Shown in pieces: positions 7,589 through 14,418 of a stretch of DNA of 17,026 bases. Position numbers and translations under genes: made by a program. The first letter of the stretch is position 1. Every line of letters starts with the position of its first letter. The notes under the pieces were generated by a model. That model ran no database searches. It had not been told where the DNA came from and saw only the letters and a program-made list of their open reading frames with translations. The DNA comes from JBAXTZ01 sp037129925 (GTDB taxonomy: Bacteria > Bacillota > Negativicutes > JBAXTZ01). The stretch covers positions 1 through 17,026 of the forward strand of contig JBAXTZ010000058.1 of NCBI GenBank assembly GCA_037129925.1. Direction: 5' to 3'.

Positions 7589-8611
7589 ATGAAAAAAATT
7601 GTTACTTTCGGAGAAATTATGTTGCGGTTACAGCCGCCGGGATTCAAACGGTTTGAGCAGACGACGAGTTTTGACGCGGTGTATGGTGGTGGTGAGGCTA
7701 ATGTCAGCGTTTCGCTCGCCAACTTTGGTATGGATGCCAGTTTTGTCAGCAAGTTACCGGACAATCCGCTCGGGCAAGCGGCGGTAAATGAGTTGCGCAA
7801 ATATGGTGTCGATACTTCAAATATCGTCCGTGGCGGCGAGCGTATTGGCATATATTTCGCCGAAAAGGGCGCATCGCAACGTCCGTCTAAGGTTGTCTAT
7901 GACCGCAATCATTCGTCAATTATGGGCAGTTTGCCGGAAGAGTATGACTGGAAAATAATCTTTGCCGGTGTAGACTGGTTTCATTTTACCGGAATTACGC
8001 CGGCGCTTGGTCAGTCTTGTGCCACGTCCGCGCTTGCGGCATGTAAAACCGCCCGTGAAATGGGAATTGTCGTTTCTTGTGATCTAAATTACCGCAAGAA
8101 CCTTTGGACGCCGCAGCAGGCCGGAGCGGTAATGGAAAATATCATGCCGTATGTTGATGTCTGTATTGCCAACGAGGAAGATGCCGAAAAAGTCTTTGGC
8201 ATCAAAGCTGATAATACTGATGTTTCCGGCGGAAAAATCAGCCATGACGGTTACGTCGCTGTTGCCAAAAAACTGACTGAACGATTCGGTTTTAAGGCCG
8301 TCGCAATAACCCTGCGCGGGAGTATCAGCGCATCGGTCAACAACTGGGCCGGTATGTTATATACCGACGGGCAAGCCAGTTTTTCCAATGAATACAATAT
8401 TATGATTGTCGACCGCATCGGTGGCGGCGATTCATTTGCTGCCGGTTTGATTTACGCGTTGCTGGAAAAATATCCGGCACCAGCGGCGATCAATTTTGCC
8501 ATCGCCGCCAGTTGTCTGAAACATTCGATTGAGGGAGACGCAAATCATGTCAGCGTCGCTGAAGTGTTGACCTTGGCAAGCGGGGACGGTTCCGGCCGAG
8601 TACAGCGGTAG
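7589..8611 (+). CDS. kdgK: 2-keto-3-deoxygluconate kinase
   Basis: KDG kinase phosphorylates 2-keto-3-deoxygluconate to KDPG with ATP, feeding the aldolase encoded two genes upstream. The 340-residue product is a PfkB/ribokinase-family sugar kinase. It has the N-terminal VTFGEIMLRL start, GGGEANVSVSLANFG near residue 33, and the signature DRIGGGDSFAAG with catalytic base D281. The ATG at 7589 is preceded by TGAGGA at 7578-7583; a TTG at 7574 has no comparable site. A 32-base gap without a terminator separates it from uxuB, and an intrinsic terminator follows it, so this is the last gene of the operon. Fructokinase is the main alternative within the family, but pathway context makes KDG kinase much more likely. 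Confidence 0.92.
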   Translation: MKKIVTFGEIMLRLQPPGFKRFEQTTSFDAVYGGGEANVSVSLANFGMDASFVSKLPDNPLGQAAVNELRKYGVDTSNIVRGGERIGIYFAEKGASQRPSKVVYDRNHSSIMGSLPEEYDWKIIFAGVDWFHFTGITPALGQSCATSALAACKTAREMGIVVSCDLNYRKNLWTPQQAGAVMENIMPYVDVCIANEEDAEKVFGIKADNTDVSGGKISHDGYVAVAKKLTERFGFKAVAITLRGSISASVNNWAGMLYTDGQASFSNEYNIMIVDRIGGGDSFAAGLIYALLEKYPAPAAINFAIAASCLKHSIEGDANHVSVAEVLTLASGDGSGRVQR

Positions 8612-8639
8612 CTGAAATAAGCCAATAATCAACAATAAT

Positions 8640-8668
8640 AAAAAGTTCCTGCGGGGGCTTTTTTATTT
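8640..8668 (+). terminator. Intrinsic terminator of the hexuronate operon
   Basis: AAAAAGTTCC (8640-8649) pairs with GGGGCTTTTT (8654-8663), using two G-T wobbles, around a TGCG loop, and runs into a T-rich tract. An outer stem ATCAACAA (8628-8635) with TTGTTGAT (8667-8674) can extend the structure. It lies 28 bases after the kdgK stop. Confidence 0.85.
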
Positions 8669-8669
8669 G

Positions 8670-8698
8670 TTGATAATTTGATAAATTTGAGTTAATAT
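8670..8698 (+). promoter_or_regulatory. Probable promoter of the alpha-glucoside cassette
   Basis: TTGATA (8670-8675) and TAATAT (8693-8698) are 17 bp apart, a moderate match to a sigma-A promoter in an AT-rich stretch right after the terminator. Predicted transcription start is near 8705, about 60 bases before the GH4 gene. TTAATA at 8692 is an alternative -10. The -35 box overlaps the outer arm of the preceding terminator stem. Confidence 0.6.
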
Positions 8699-8711
8699 AT
8701 TTTCAAAATGT

Positions 8712-8732
8712 CGGCGTAAAAATTATACGCCG
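8712..8732. promoter_or_regulatory. Inverted repeat in the leader of the GH4-PTS operon, candidate operator
   Basis: CGGCGTA (8712-8718) and TACGCCG (8726-8732) form perfect 7-bp arms around a 7-base AT-rich spacer. The repeat begins just after the predicted transcription start and ends 18 bases before the ribosome binding site of the GH4 gene. This is a classic place for a repressor operator. It could also act as an RNA hairpin, though no T-run follows, so it is not a terminator. The binding protein is unknown. Confidence 0.55.
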
Positions 8733-8764
8733 GAAAACATTCAGTAGCACAAGGAGTAGCAATC

Positions 8765-10084
8765 ATGAAACAGTTTTCGATAACAATCGCCGGTAGCGGC
8801 AGTACCCGCACCCCGGGAGTTTTTATCTCGTTGATGGACAAGAAGGCCACCTTCCCGGTAAAGCGCGTGGTTATGTACGACATTGACAGTGACCGCCAGG
8901 AAAAGATTGCTGCGTTAGTGCGGATTGTGCTAAAAGATGCCAATAGCGATATTGAATTAATAACAACTACTGACCCTAAAACTGCCTTTACTGGCGCTGA
9001 TTTTGTGTTCACCCAGATTCGCGCCGGCGGCATGGAATGTCGCGAATGGGATGAGAAAATTCCGCTGCGCTACGGCTGTGTTGGCCAAGAAACTTGCGGC
9101 GCCGGCGGTTTTGCCTACGGTATGCGTTCGATCCGGCCGATGATTGAACTGGTTGAACTAGTCGAGAAATACGCGCCCGCGGCCTGGATTTTGAATTACA
9201 GCAATCCGGCGTCGATCGTTGCCGAAGCATTACGCCATGCCAAGCCGAATTCGCGGGTAATTAATATTTGCGATATGCCGGTGGGAATTGAGAAGGCAGT
9301 TGGTCAGGCGATTGGCATTGACCGCAAATATTTTGAGCCGCATTATTTCGGTATTAACCACTTTGGTTGGTACACGCATATCTATCACACCGAGACTGGT
9401 GAAGATTTATTGCCGATGATTCGAAAAAAAATCATTGGTGAGGGTATCGCGCCGCTTAAAGATCCGGTAACCGAGAAGTCATGGTTTGAAACCTATGGGA
9501 TGCTGACCAAAATGATGGAGTTGTTCCCGGAATATTTGCCGAATACTTATATGCAATACTACTTGTTCCCAGACAAAGTAGTCGAAAAATCCGACCCGAA
9601 CTGGACGCGCACCAATGAGATTGCGGTCGGACGCGAACAACGCATTTGGGAAGCCGCCGCGACTGCTATGGAGCGGGGAACTTTTGAAGGGTTGAATATC
9701 CAATTTTCGGCACACGGCGAATTTATCATTGACTTGGCAGAATCGCTGGCGCTCAACAAAAAGACCCGGTTCTTATTGATTACTGAAAACAACGGCGCCA
9801 TACCAAATCTGCCAGCTGACGCAATGGTGGAGATACCGGCACGGCTGGGCGTAAACGGATTGGAGCCGGTGGCGCGCGGCCCGATTCCGATGTTTTATCA
9901 AGGCTTGATAATGGCGCAATTATGCGCGGAAAAACTGCTCGTCGAAGCCTATTTTGAAAATTCTTACCAAAAAGCACTGCAAGCATTTACCCTGAACAAA
10001 ACTGTACCGTCGGCGGCAGCGGCAAAATTGATTTTGGACGATTTGATCGTCGCCAATAAAGGCTTTTGGCCGGAGTTGCGCTGA
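8765..10084 (+). CDS. GH4 6-phospho-alpha-glucosidase (GlvA/MalH-like)
   Basis: Glycoside hydrolase family 4 enzymes hydrolyse phosphorylated disaccharides in the cytoplasm by an NAD+ and Mn2+ dependent redox-elimination mechanism. The 439-residue product has the N-terminal nucleotide-binding IAGSGSTRTPG (G10-G18). The signature CDMP at 169-172 marks 6-phospho-alpha-glucosidases such as GlvA and MalH, as opposed to CNVP in 6-phospho-beta-glucosidases or CHS in alpha-galactosidases. C169 and H199 (in GINHFGW) match the metal ligands, D170 the catalytic acid, and a Tyr in NTYMQYY near 262 the catalytic base. The start is fixed by AAGGAG at 8751-8756. Its stop overlaps the PTS gene start by one base, so the enzyme probably cleaves the product of that permease. 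Which alpha-glucoside is taken up is not evident. Confidence 0.92.
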   Translation: MKQFSITIAGSGSTRTPGVFISLMDKKATFPVKRVVMYDIDSDRQEKIAALVRIVLKDANSDIELITTTDPKTAFTGADFVFTQIRAGGMECREWDEKIPLRYGCVGQETCGAGGFAYGMRSIRPMIELVELVEKYAPAAWILNYSNPASIVAEALRHAKPNSRVINICDMPVGIEKAVGQAIGIDRKYFEPHYFGINHFGWYTHIYHTETGEDLLPMIRKKIIGEGIAPLKDPVTEKSWFETYGMLTKMMELFPEYLPNTYMQYYLFPDKVVEKSDPNWTRTNEIAVGREQRIWEAAATAMERGTFEGLNIQFSAHGEFIIDLAESLALNKKTRFLLITENNGAIPNLPADAMVEIPARLGVNGLEPVARGPIPMFYQGLIMAQLCAEKLLVEAYFENSYQKALQAFTLNKTVPSAAAAKLILDDLIVANKGFWPELR

Positions 10085-11640
10085 TGAGCAGGTGGAAGAA
10101 ATTAAGTAACGATATTCAGATGTTTGGCCGGTCGCTGTTGCTGCCAATAGCGGTAATGGCGCCGGTCGGGATGATTCTCGGTATCAGTGGCGCGTTCGCG
10201 CAGAGTTATATGATCGAACGGTTGCCGTTTTTGGGGATACCGGCAATCAAAGCGACAATCATTGGTTTGCGGACGATTGCCAGTATTATCTTCAATAACA
10301 TTCCGTTGCTGTTTGCGATGGGTGTGGCTTATGGTATGTCTAAAAAAGAAAAAGGCATCGCGGCGTTTTCGTCGGTTCTGGCCTATTTGGTATTGCTCAC
10401 GACCATTAATGTCTGGCTGACGATTTCCGGACAGATGGCACTAAAAGACCCTGAGCAGTATGGGCAGACGGTGGTGCTCGGCATCCAGACACTACGAATT
10501 GACGCACTCGGTGGGATAATCGCCGGTATTACTGCCGCGCTTTGTACGGACCGGTTCTTTAATCTGCAATTGCCGGCAGCGCTGGCGTTCTTTGGTGGCA
10601 AGAAATCGGTGCCGATAATTTCGATGGGTTGTATGGTAGTTGTCGGCGCGATTTTGCCGTTTCTCTGGCAATTTTTGACGATGGCAATGGTGGCATTTTC
10701 AAACATAATTTTGGATAAAATCTATGGAACATTCTTGTTCTTGTTTATGAATCGCTTGCTCATTCCGCTCGGGCTGCATCATGTTTGGGATGCGCTGGTG
10801 CGATTCACTCCAGCCGGGGGAATGTATGATATCGACGGTAAGACCTATGTCGGGATAATTCCGGCGATGAATTATATCTTGTTCCAGGCCGGACCGGATA
10901 AAGCAGCCTGGGCGTTATTACCAAACTTTACCCGTTTTGAAGCCCAAGTGCAGATGGTAAACACGCTGTTTATTATGCCGGCAATTTGTTTAGCGTTGTA
11001 TAAGAGCGCGCTGCCAAAAAACCGCACGTTTGTTAAAGGGTTGGTCGTCACTATGGCGCTTACCGCAATGCTGGGTAACGTTACCGAGCCGGTAGAGTTT
11101 TCCTTTTTGTTTATTGCGCCGTTGTTGTTTTTGTTTCACGCGATTATGCTTGGCGTGTGCGGAGTGCTGCTGTATCTGATGGGTACCGCGGTCGGCTATA
11201 TTCGCGGCACAGTCTTTGACTTTGTAATTTTCGGGTTGCTCTACAAAAACACGCAATGGTGGAATATCATTATCGTCGGTGTCGGCGCCTTTATCACTTA
11301 TTACTCGGTGTTTCGCTGGGCGATTAAACGCTGGAACATTCCGACGTTGGGACGTGAGGACGAAGAGCAACCGGATAATAACTTGCTGGCAGAGAAAAAT
11401 TATTTGGCAATTGCCGAAATCGTAGTAATGGCGCTCGGTGGAAAATATAATATTGTCCATGTCGAGAATTGCATTACCCGGTTGCGAATAGATCTTAAGG
11501 ACGCTACGAAAATCGACAATGTTTTGCTGAAACAGTCTGGCACCCGGGGCATGTTTTTACCTTCGAAAAATCATATTCATATTGTTTTCGGACCGCAGGT
11601 GGAATTTATCCGCAATGCCGTTGATGAACTGGTGCGCTAG
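10084..11640 (+). CDS. PTS sugar permease, fused IIC-IIB, glucose/maltose family
   Basis: This membrane protein imports and phosphorylates a sugar through the phosphoenolpyruvate phosphotransferase system. Residues about 10-415 form the IIC transport domain, with many hydrophobic segments and the substrate-region motif GNVTEPVEF (E335), a variant of the usual GITEP. Residues about 435-518 form the IIB domain with phosphorylated cysteine C463 in ENCITRLR. There is no IIA domain, so phosphate must come from a IIA protein encoded elsewhere. I place the start at ATG 10084, overlapping the GH4 stop, with GGAG at 10072-10075; an upstream TTG at 10066 lies inside the GH4 gene and lacks a fitting site. 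Pairing with a CDMP-type GH4 enzyme suggests an alpha-glucoside substrate. Specificity cannot be assigned more closely. Confidence 0.9.
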   Translation: MSRWKKLSNDIQMFGRSLLLPIAVMAPVGMILGISGAFAQSYMIERLPFLGIPAIKATIIGLRTIASIIFNNIPLLFAMGVAYGMSKKEKGIAAFSSVLAYLVLLTTINVWLTISGQMALKDPEQYGQTVVLGIQTLRIDALGGIIAGITAALCTDRFFNLQLPAALAFFGGKKSVPIISMGCMVVVGAILPFLWQFLTMAMVAFSNIILDKIYGTFLFLFMNRLLIPLGLHHVWDALVRFTPAGGMYDIDGKTYVGIIPAMNYILFQAGPDKAAWALLPNFTRFEAQVQMVNTLFIMPAICLALYKSALPKNRTFVKGLVVTMALTAMLGNVTEPVEFSFLFIAPLLFLFHAIMLGVCGVLLYLMGTAVGYIRGTVFDFVIFGLLYKNTQWWNIIIVGVGAFITYYSVFRWAIKRWNIPTLGREDEEQPDNNLLAEKNYLAIAEIVVMALGGKYNIVHVENCITRLRIDLKDATKIDNVLLKQSGTRGMFLPSKNHIHIVFGPQVEFIRNAVDELVR

Positions 11641-11642
11641 TT

Positions 11643-12848
11643 ATGCGGCTATTTTGCGACCGGATTTGGACAGAATCCGGAATGGTCAGCGGTATTTTAG
11701 AAATCAACGCCGGAAAAATCAGCGCGATTATCCCTGGTGCTACTGCTGATAGTGCTGATTATGATTATTCCGGACGAATGATTATCCCCGGCTTTATCGA
11801 CAGCCATGTCCATGGTTGGGGACGCGGCTCATATATTTTTCAGGGAATGGCGAGTTCCATCGGGCGGATGGCGTCGGATTTGCCAAAGGCCGGAGTTACA
11901 GCCTTTCTGGCTAGTAGCGGCGCGGCTGCACCGAAATTTATCGAGCAATCAATGCAAGCGGCGGCGGAATACATTGCTGGGGAGCACCCTGCCCAAACTG
12001 CCGAATGCCTTGGTATTCACTTTGAAGGGCCGTTTTTGAATATTGAACAATGCGGAATGCAGAAGCCGGAATACATTGTACCGCCGGACATTGGATTGTT
12101 TGAACATTATCGGAAATTGGCGAAGGATACTATCCGGTTGGTGACGCTCGCCCCGGAACTGCCGGGCGGATTAGCGTTAGTCCGGCATCTTCGTGCGAAT
12201 AACATTGCCGTTGCCGCCGGACACACCGCGGCGACTTTTGATGAGATGGCGCTGGCGGTCGGGTGCGGCGTGCAATCGTTTACGCATACCTTCAGCGGCA
12301 TGCGCGGCTTACATCACCGCGAGCCCGGGGTGGTCGGCGCCGCGCTATATTTTGAACAGTGTTACTGCGAAGTTGCCAAGCAGACCGGAACTACTGTGCG
12401 GCCGGAGGTATTTGCTATCTTGTATCGGATCAAAACCGCCGATAAAATTATTCATACAACGGACTGTGTTGGCTACGGCGATATGCAAGACGGCGCAGTT
12501 TTCAAACACTATCTCCGCAAAGCCGAGTTTAGCGTCGAAGGTAATGAGCTGGTAGTGAAAACGGCAGACAAAATCGAACGCTACGATCGTTTAGATTACA
12601 ATGTCGTCAAAGATATTGAGTTAAGCTATATCCAATCGGTGCGTAATATCATCGCCAATGTTCATCCCAGTGTTCCCGATATCATAAAGATGACCGCCGA
12701 GAATCCGGCAAAGTTAATCGGGTTGTTTGAACGCAAAGGCAGTATCGCGCTCAGTAAGGATGCCGATCTGCTGGTCGTGGATGATGATTTTGCATTACAG
12801 TCGGTTTTCTGTAAAGGTTATATTATAAACGGTATTTCCAAAATATAA
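11643..12848 (+). CDS. NagA-like amidohydrolase with altered substrate-binding motifs
   Basis: The fold is that of N-acetylglucosamine-6-phosphate deacetylase: 401 residues with metal/catalytic residues H55 and H57 (DSHVHGWG), E128 (HFEGPF), H194 (AGHTAA), H215 (THTFSGM) and catalytic D274 (TTDC). The REPG motif at 226-229 is kept. Three substrate-contact regions differ from classical NagA. The usual THLFNAM is THTFSGM. The ADGxH block, whose His binds substrate, is replaced by AKQTGTT (245-251). The AGSTLTM loop is missing, with LDYNVVKDIE near 317 in its place. The gene starts two bases after the PTS stop without a clear ribosome binding site, implying translational coupling, and is followed by a terminator. 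It may remove an acetyl or other acyl group from the phosphorylated sugar handled by its neighbours. The true substrate is unknown; calling it nagA would be unsafe. Confidence 0.8.
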   Translation: MRLFCDRIWTESGMVSGILEINAGKISAIIPGATADSADYDYSGRMIIPGFIDSHVHGWGRGSYIFQGMASSIGRMASDLPKAGVTAFLASSGAAAPKFIEQSMQAAAEYIAGEHPAQTAECLGIHFEGPFLNIEQCGMQKPEYIVPPDIGLFEHYRKLAKDTIRLVTLAPELPGGLALVRHLRANNIAVAAGHTAATFDEMALAVGCGVQSFTHTFSGMRGLHHREPGVVGAALYFEQCYCEVAKQTGTTVRPEVFAILYRIKTADKIIHTTDCVGYGDMQDGAVFKHYLRKAEFSVEGNELVVKTADKIERYDRLDYNVVKDIELSYIQSVRNIIANVHPSVPDIIKMTAENPAKLIGLFERKGSIALSKDADLLVVDDDFALQSVFCKGYIINGISKI

Positions 12849-12857
12849 TTTTGTACT

Positions 12858-12888
12858 AAGCGCCTAGCGATTGCGGGGCGCTTTTTTT
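12858..12888 (+). terminator. Intrinsic terminator after the NagA-like gene
   Basis: AAGCGCCT (12858-12865) pairs with GGGCGCTT (12876-12883), one pair being a wobble, around a 10-base loop, and is followed by a run of seven T. It sits ten bases after the stop codon and ends the PTS-GH4 transcription unit. Confidence 0.88.
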
Positions 12889-13014
12889 GAAAAACAACCA
12901 TGCTAAATGAACGGCGGTTTGTGGTATTTACTCGAAGATATTATAAGTGGCACAAGCATCATGAAGCTACTAGGGAATAGAAAATAATTGCCTTGGTTAG
13001 CAAATTATTTATAC
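12889..13014. other. Intergenic stretch without recognised content
   Basis: This is the upstream part of the 513-base gene-free interval before pheS. No open reading frame with a ribosome binding site, no RNA gene and no strong repeat was seen in it; it is AT-rich. The rest of the interval is filled by the pheST promoter and T-box leader. Confidence 0.6.
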
Positions 13015-13043
13015 TTGTCATTATTCATTGTCGTTGATATAAT
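13015..13043 (+). promoter_or_regulatory. Promoter of pheST
   Basis: TTGTCA (13015-13020) and a perfect TATAAT (13038-13043) are spaced by 17 bp. Transcription would start near 13050, at the 5' end of the T-box leader, which fits the expected layout. Confidence 0.85.
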
Positions 13044-13049
13044 GATAGA

Positions 13050-13336
13050 GCTATGAAAAAGAGAGTAAGCAAGGGGAAAGCTACAGGGAAGCGTTGCCTT
13101 GGACTGTGAGCGATGCTGCCGGAAGTTTGCTGAAGTTCGCTTTGGAGCATTTTGGCTGAAATATTTTAGGCCAAACGGGAATTCCCGTTATTGAATATTG
13201 AGTAGGCTTGTGGGGCAATGCGGACTGTTTATTTGTGATTATCTGTCGCTACAAGTCAAAATAGGGTGGTACCACGTGAGTTTAGCTTTCGTCCCTGTGA
13301 ATATTTCATTCACAGATACGAGAGCTTTTTATTTTT
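13050..13336 (+). promoter_or_regulatory. T-box riboswitch, tRNA-Phe responsive
   Basis: The leader senses uncharged tRNA and controls read-through into pheST. The conserved T-box sequence AGGGTGGTACCACG is at 13263-13276, and its UGGU bulge can pair with the ACCA 3' end of tRNA-Phe. The antiterminator forms when AGGG (13263-13266) pairs with CCCT (13293-13296); this excludes the downstream terminator. The Stem I region covers about 13050-13150. The likely specifier codon is TTC at 13136-13138 (GAAGTTCGC), Phe, matching the genes downstream. Between Stem I and the antiterminator lie hairpins at 13151-13175 and 13174-13189, the latter a perfect 16-bp palindrome, and a longer stem from about 13203 to 13259. 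The T-box class is certain; exact Stem I pairing was only sketched by eye. Confidence 0.93.
13284..13336 (+). terminator. Conditional terminator of the T-box leader
   Basis: AGCTTTCGT (13284-13292) pairs with ACGAGAGCT (13318-13326) with one wobble. After a 2x2 internal loop, CTGTGAAT (13295-13302) pairs with ATTCACAG (13308-13315). A T-rich tract follows to 13336. Its left arm overlaps the antiterminator, so the two structures are mutually exclusive. Confidence 0.9.
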
Positions 13337-13361
13337 ATACAACAAAAGCGCAGGAGGGAAA

Positions 13362-14384
13362 ATGGAACAGCAATTAACTGAATTGCGCCAACGGGCGTTG
13401 AAAGAACTAGCGGTAGCGCAAGAATTGGCATTGGCACAAGAATTACGTGTGAAATATCTCGGAAAGAAAGGTGAGCTCACTGGGATTTTGCGCGGTATGG
13501 GAAAATTGTCGCCAGAAGAACGTCCACGGGTCGGACAAATTGTTAATGAGGTGCGCGACGTCCTTGAAGCTGCGGTAAATTTACGCATTGAAGAATTGAC
13601 GGATGTCGAGTTGCAAAAAAAGTTGCATAGTGAAAAGATTGACATTACGTTACCTGGTCGTCGCATGAATATTGGCAAATTGCATCCATTGACCCAGACG
13701 CTAAATCGGATCAAAGACGTATTTATGAAAATGGGCTATTCGATTGCCGAAGGACCGGAAATAGAGTTTGATTACTACAATTTTGAATTGATGAATTTGC
13801 CCAAAGACCATCCGGCCAGGGACATGCAAGATACTTTTTATATTAACGAGAACATTGTGTTGCGGACGCATACTTCGCCGGTACAAGCGCGGGTAATGCA
13901 GGCTAATGTAGAAAAAGGTCCGATAAGGATCATCGCGCCTGGGAAAGTATATCGCTGTGATTATGACGCAACGCATTCACCGGTGTTTCACCAAGTGGAA
14001 GGACTAGTGATCGGCGAAGGAATTTGTTTCGCGGATCTTAAAGGTACGCTGATGAAGCTGTTAAAAGAATTGTTTGGTGAAAATGTACGGATGCGTTTGC
14101 GCCCGAGCTTTTTTCCGTTTACTGAGCCAAGCGCCGAAGTAGATATTTCCTGCGTAATGTGTGACGGAATTGGCTGCAGGGTGTGCAAACAAACTGGTTG
14201 GTTGGAAATATTAGGTTCCGGCATGGTACATCCGCGGGTATTGGAAATGAGCGGCTATGATTCAAAAAAGGTCAGTGGCTTTGCTTTCGGGATGGGAGTA
14301 GAGCGCATAGCAATGTTGTTTTATGGAATAAACGATTTGCGGTTATTTTATGAAAATGATGTGCGATTTATCAAACAGTTCTAA
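13362..14384 (+). CDS. pheS: Phenylalanyl-tRNA synthetase alpha subunit
   Basis: PheS is the catalytic subunit of the alpha2-beta2 class II synthetase that charges tRNA-Phe. The 340-residue product has an N-terminal coiled-coil arm (about 1-85), then motif 2 around 194-211 (KVYRCDYDATHSPVFHQ) and motif 3 near 306-318 (GFAFGMGVERIAML). A four-cysteine C-x2-C-x4-C-x2-C cluster (C264, C267, C272, C275) precedes TGWLEILG and could bind zinc; I believe such clusters are common in PheS of Bacillota. The start at ATG 13362 has a strong AGGAGG at 13352-13357. An in-frame GTG at 13266 would begin inside the T-box and run through its terminator, so it is rejected. Expression depends on the T-box. pheT follows 34 bases downstream. 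Confidence 0.97.
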   Translation: MEQQLTELRQRALKELAVAQELALAQELRVKYLGKKGELTGILRGMGKLSPEERPRVGQIVNEVRDVLEAAVNLRIEELTDVELQKKLHSEKIDITLPGRRMNIGKLHPLTQTLNRIKDVFMKMGYSIAEGPEIEFDYYNFELMNLPKDHPARDMQDTFYINENIVLRTHTSPVQARVMQANVEKGPIRIIAPGKVYRCDYDATHSPVFHQVEGLVIGEGICFADLKGTLMKLLKELFGENVRMRLRPSFFPFTEPSAEVDISCVMCDGIGCRVCKQTGWLEILGSGMVHPRVLEMSGYDSKKVSGFAFGMGVERIAMLFYGINDLRLFYENDVRFIKQF

Positions 14385-14418
14385 GTGCTATATGTAAATA
14401 TTAAAGTTGAGGTAATAA

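Noticed and set aside
10990..11460. Open frame of 156 codons on the minus strand
   Set aside because: It is antisense to the IIC-IIB permease. Its sequence is rich in His, Gln and Asn, as expected from reading hydrophobic membrane codons backwards.
13266..13361. N-terminal extension of pheS from a GTG inside the T-box
   Set aside because: The extra 32 codons cover the T-box sequence and its terminator, and the ATG at 13362 has a strong AGGAGG site and gives the normal PheS N-terminus.
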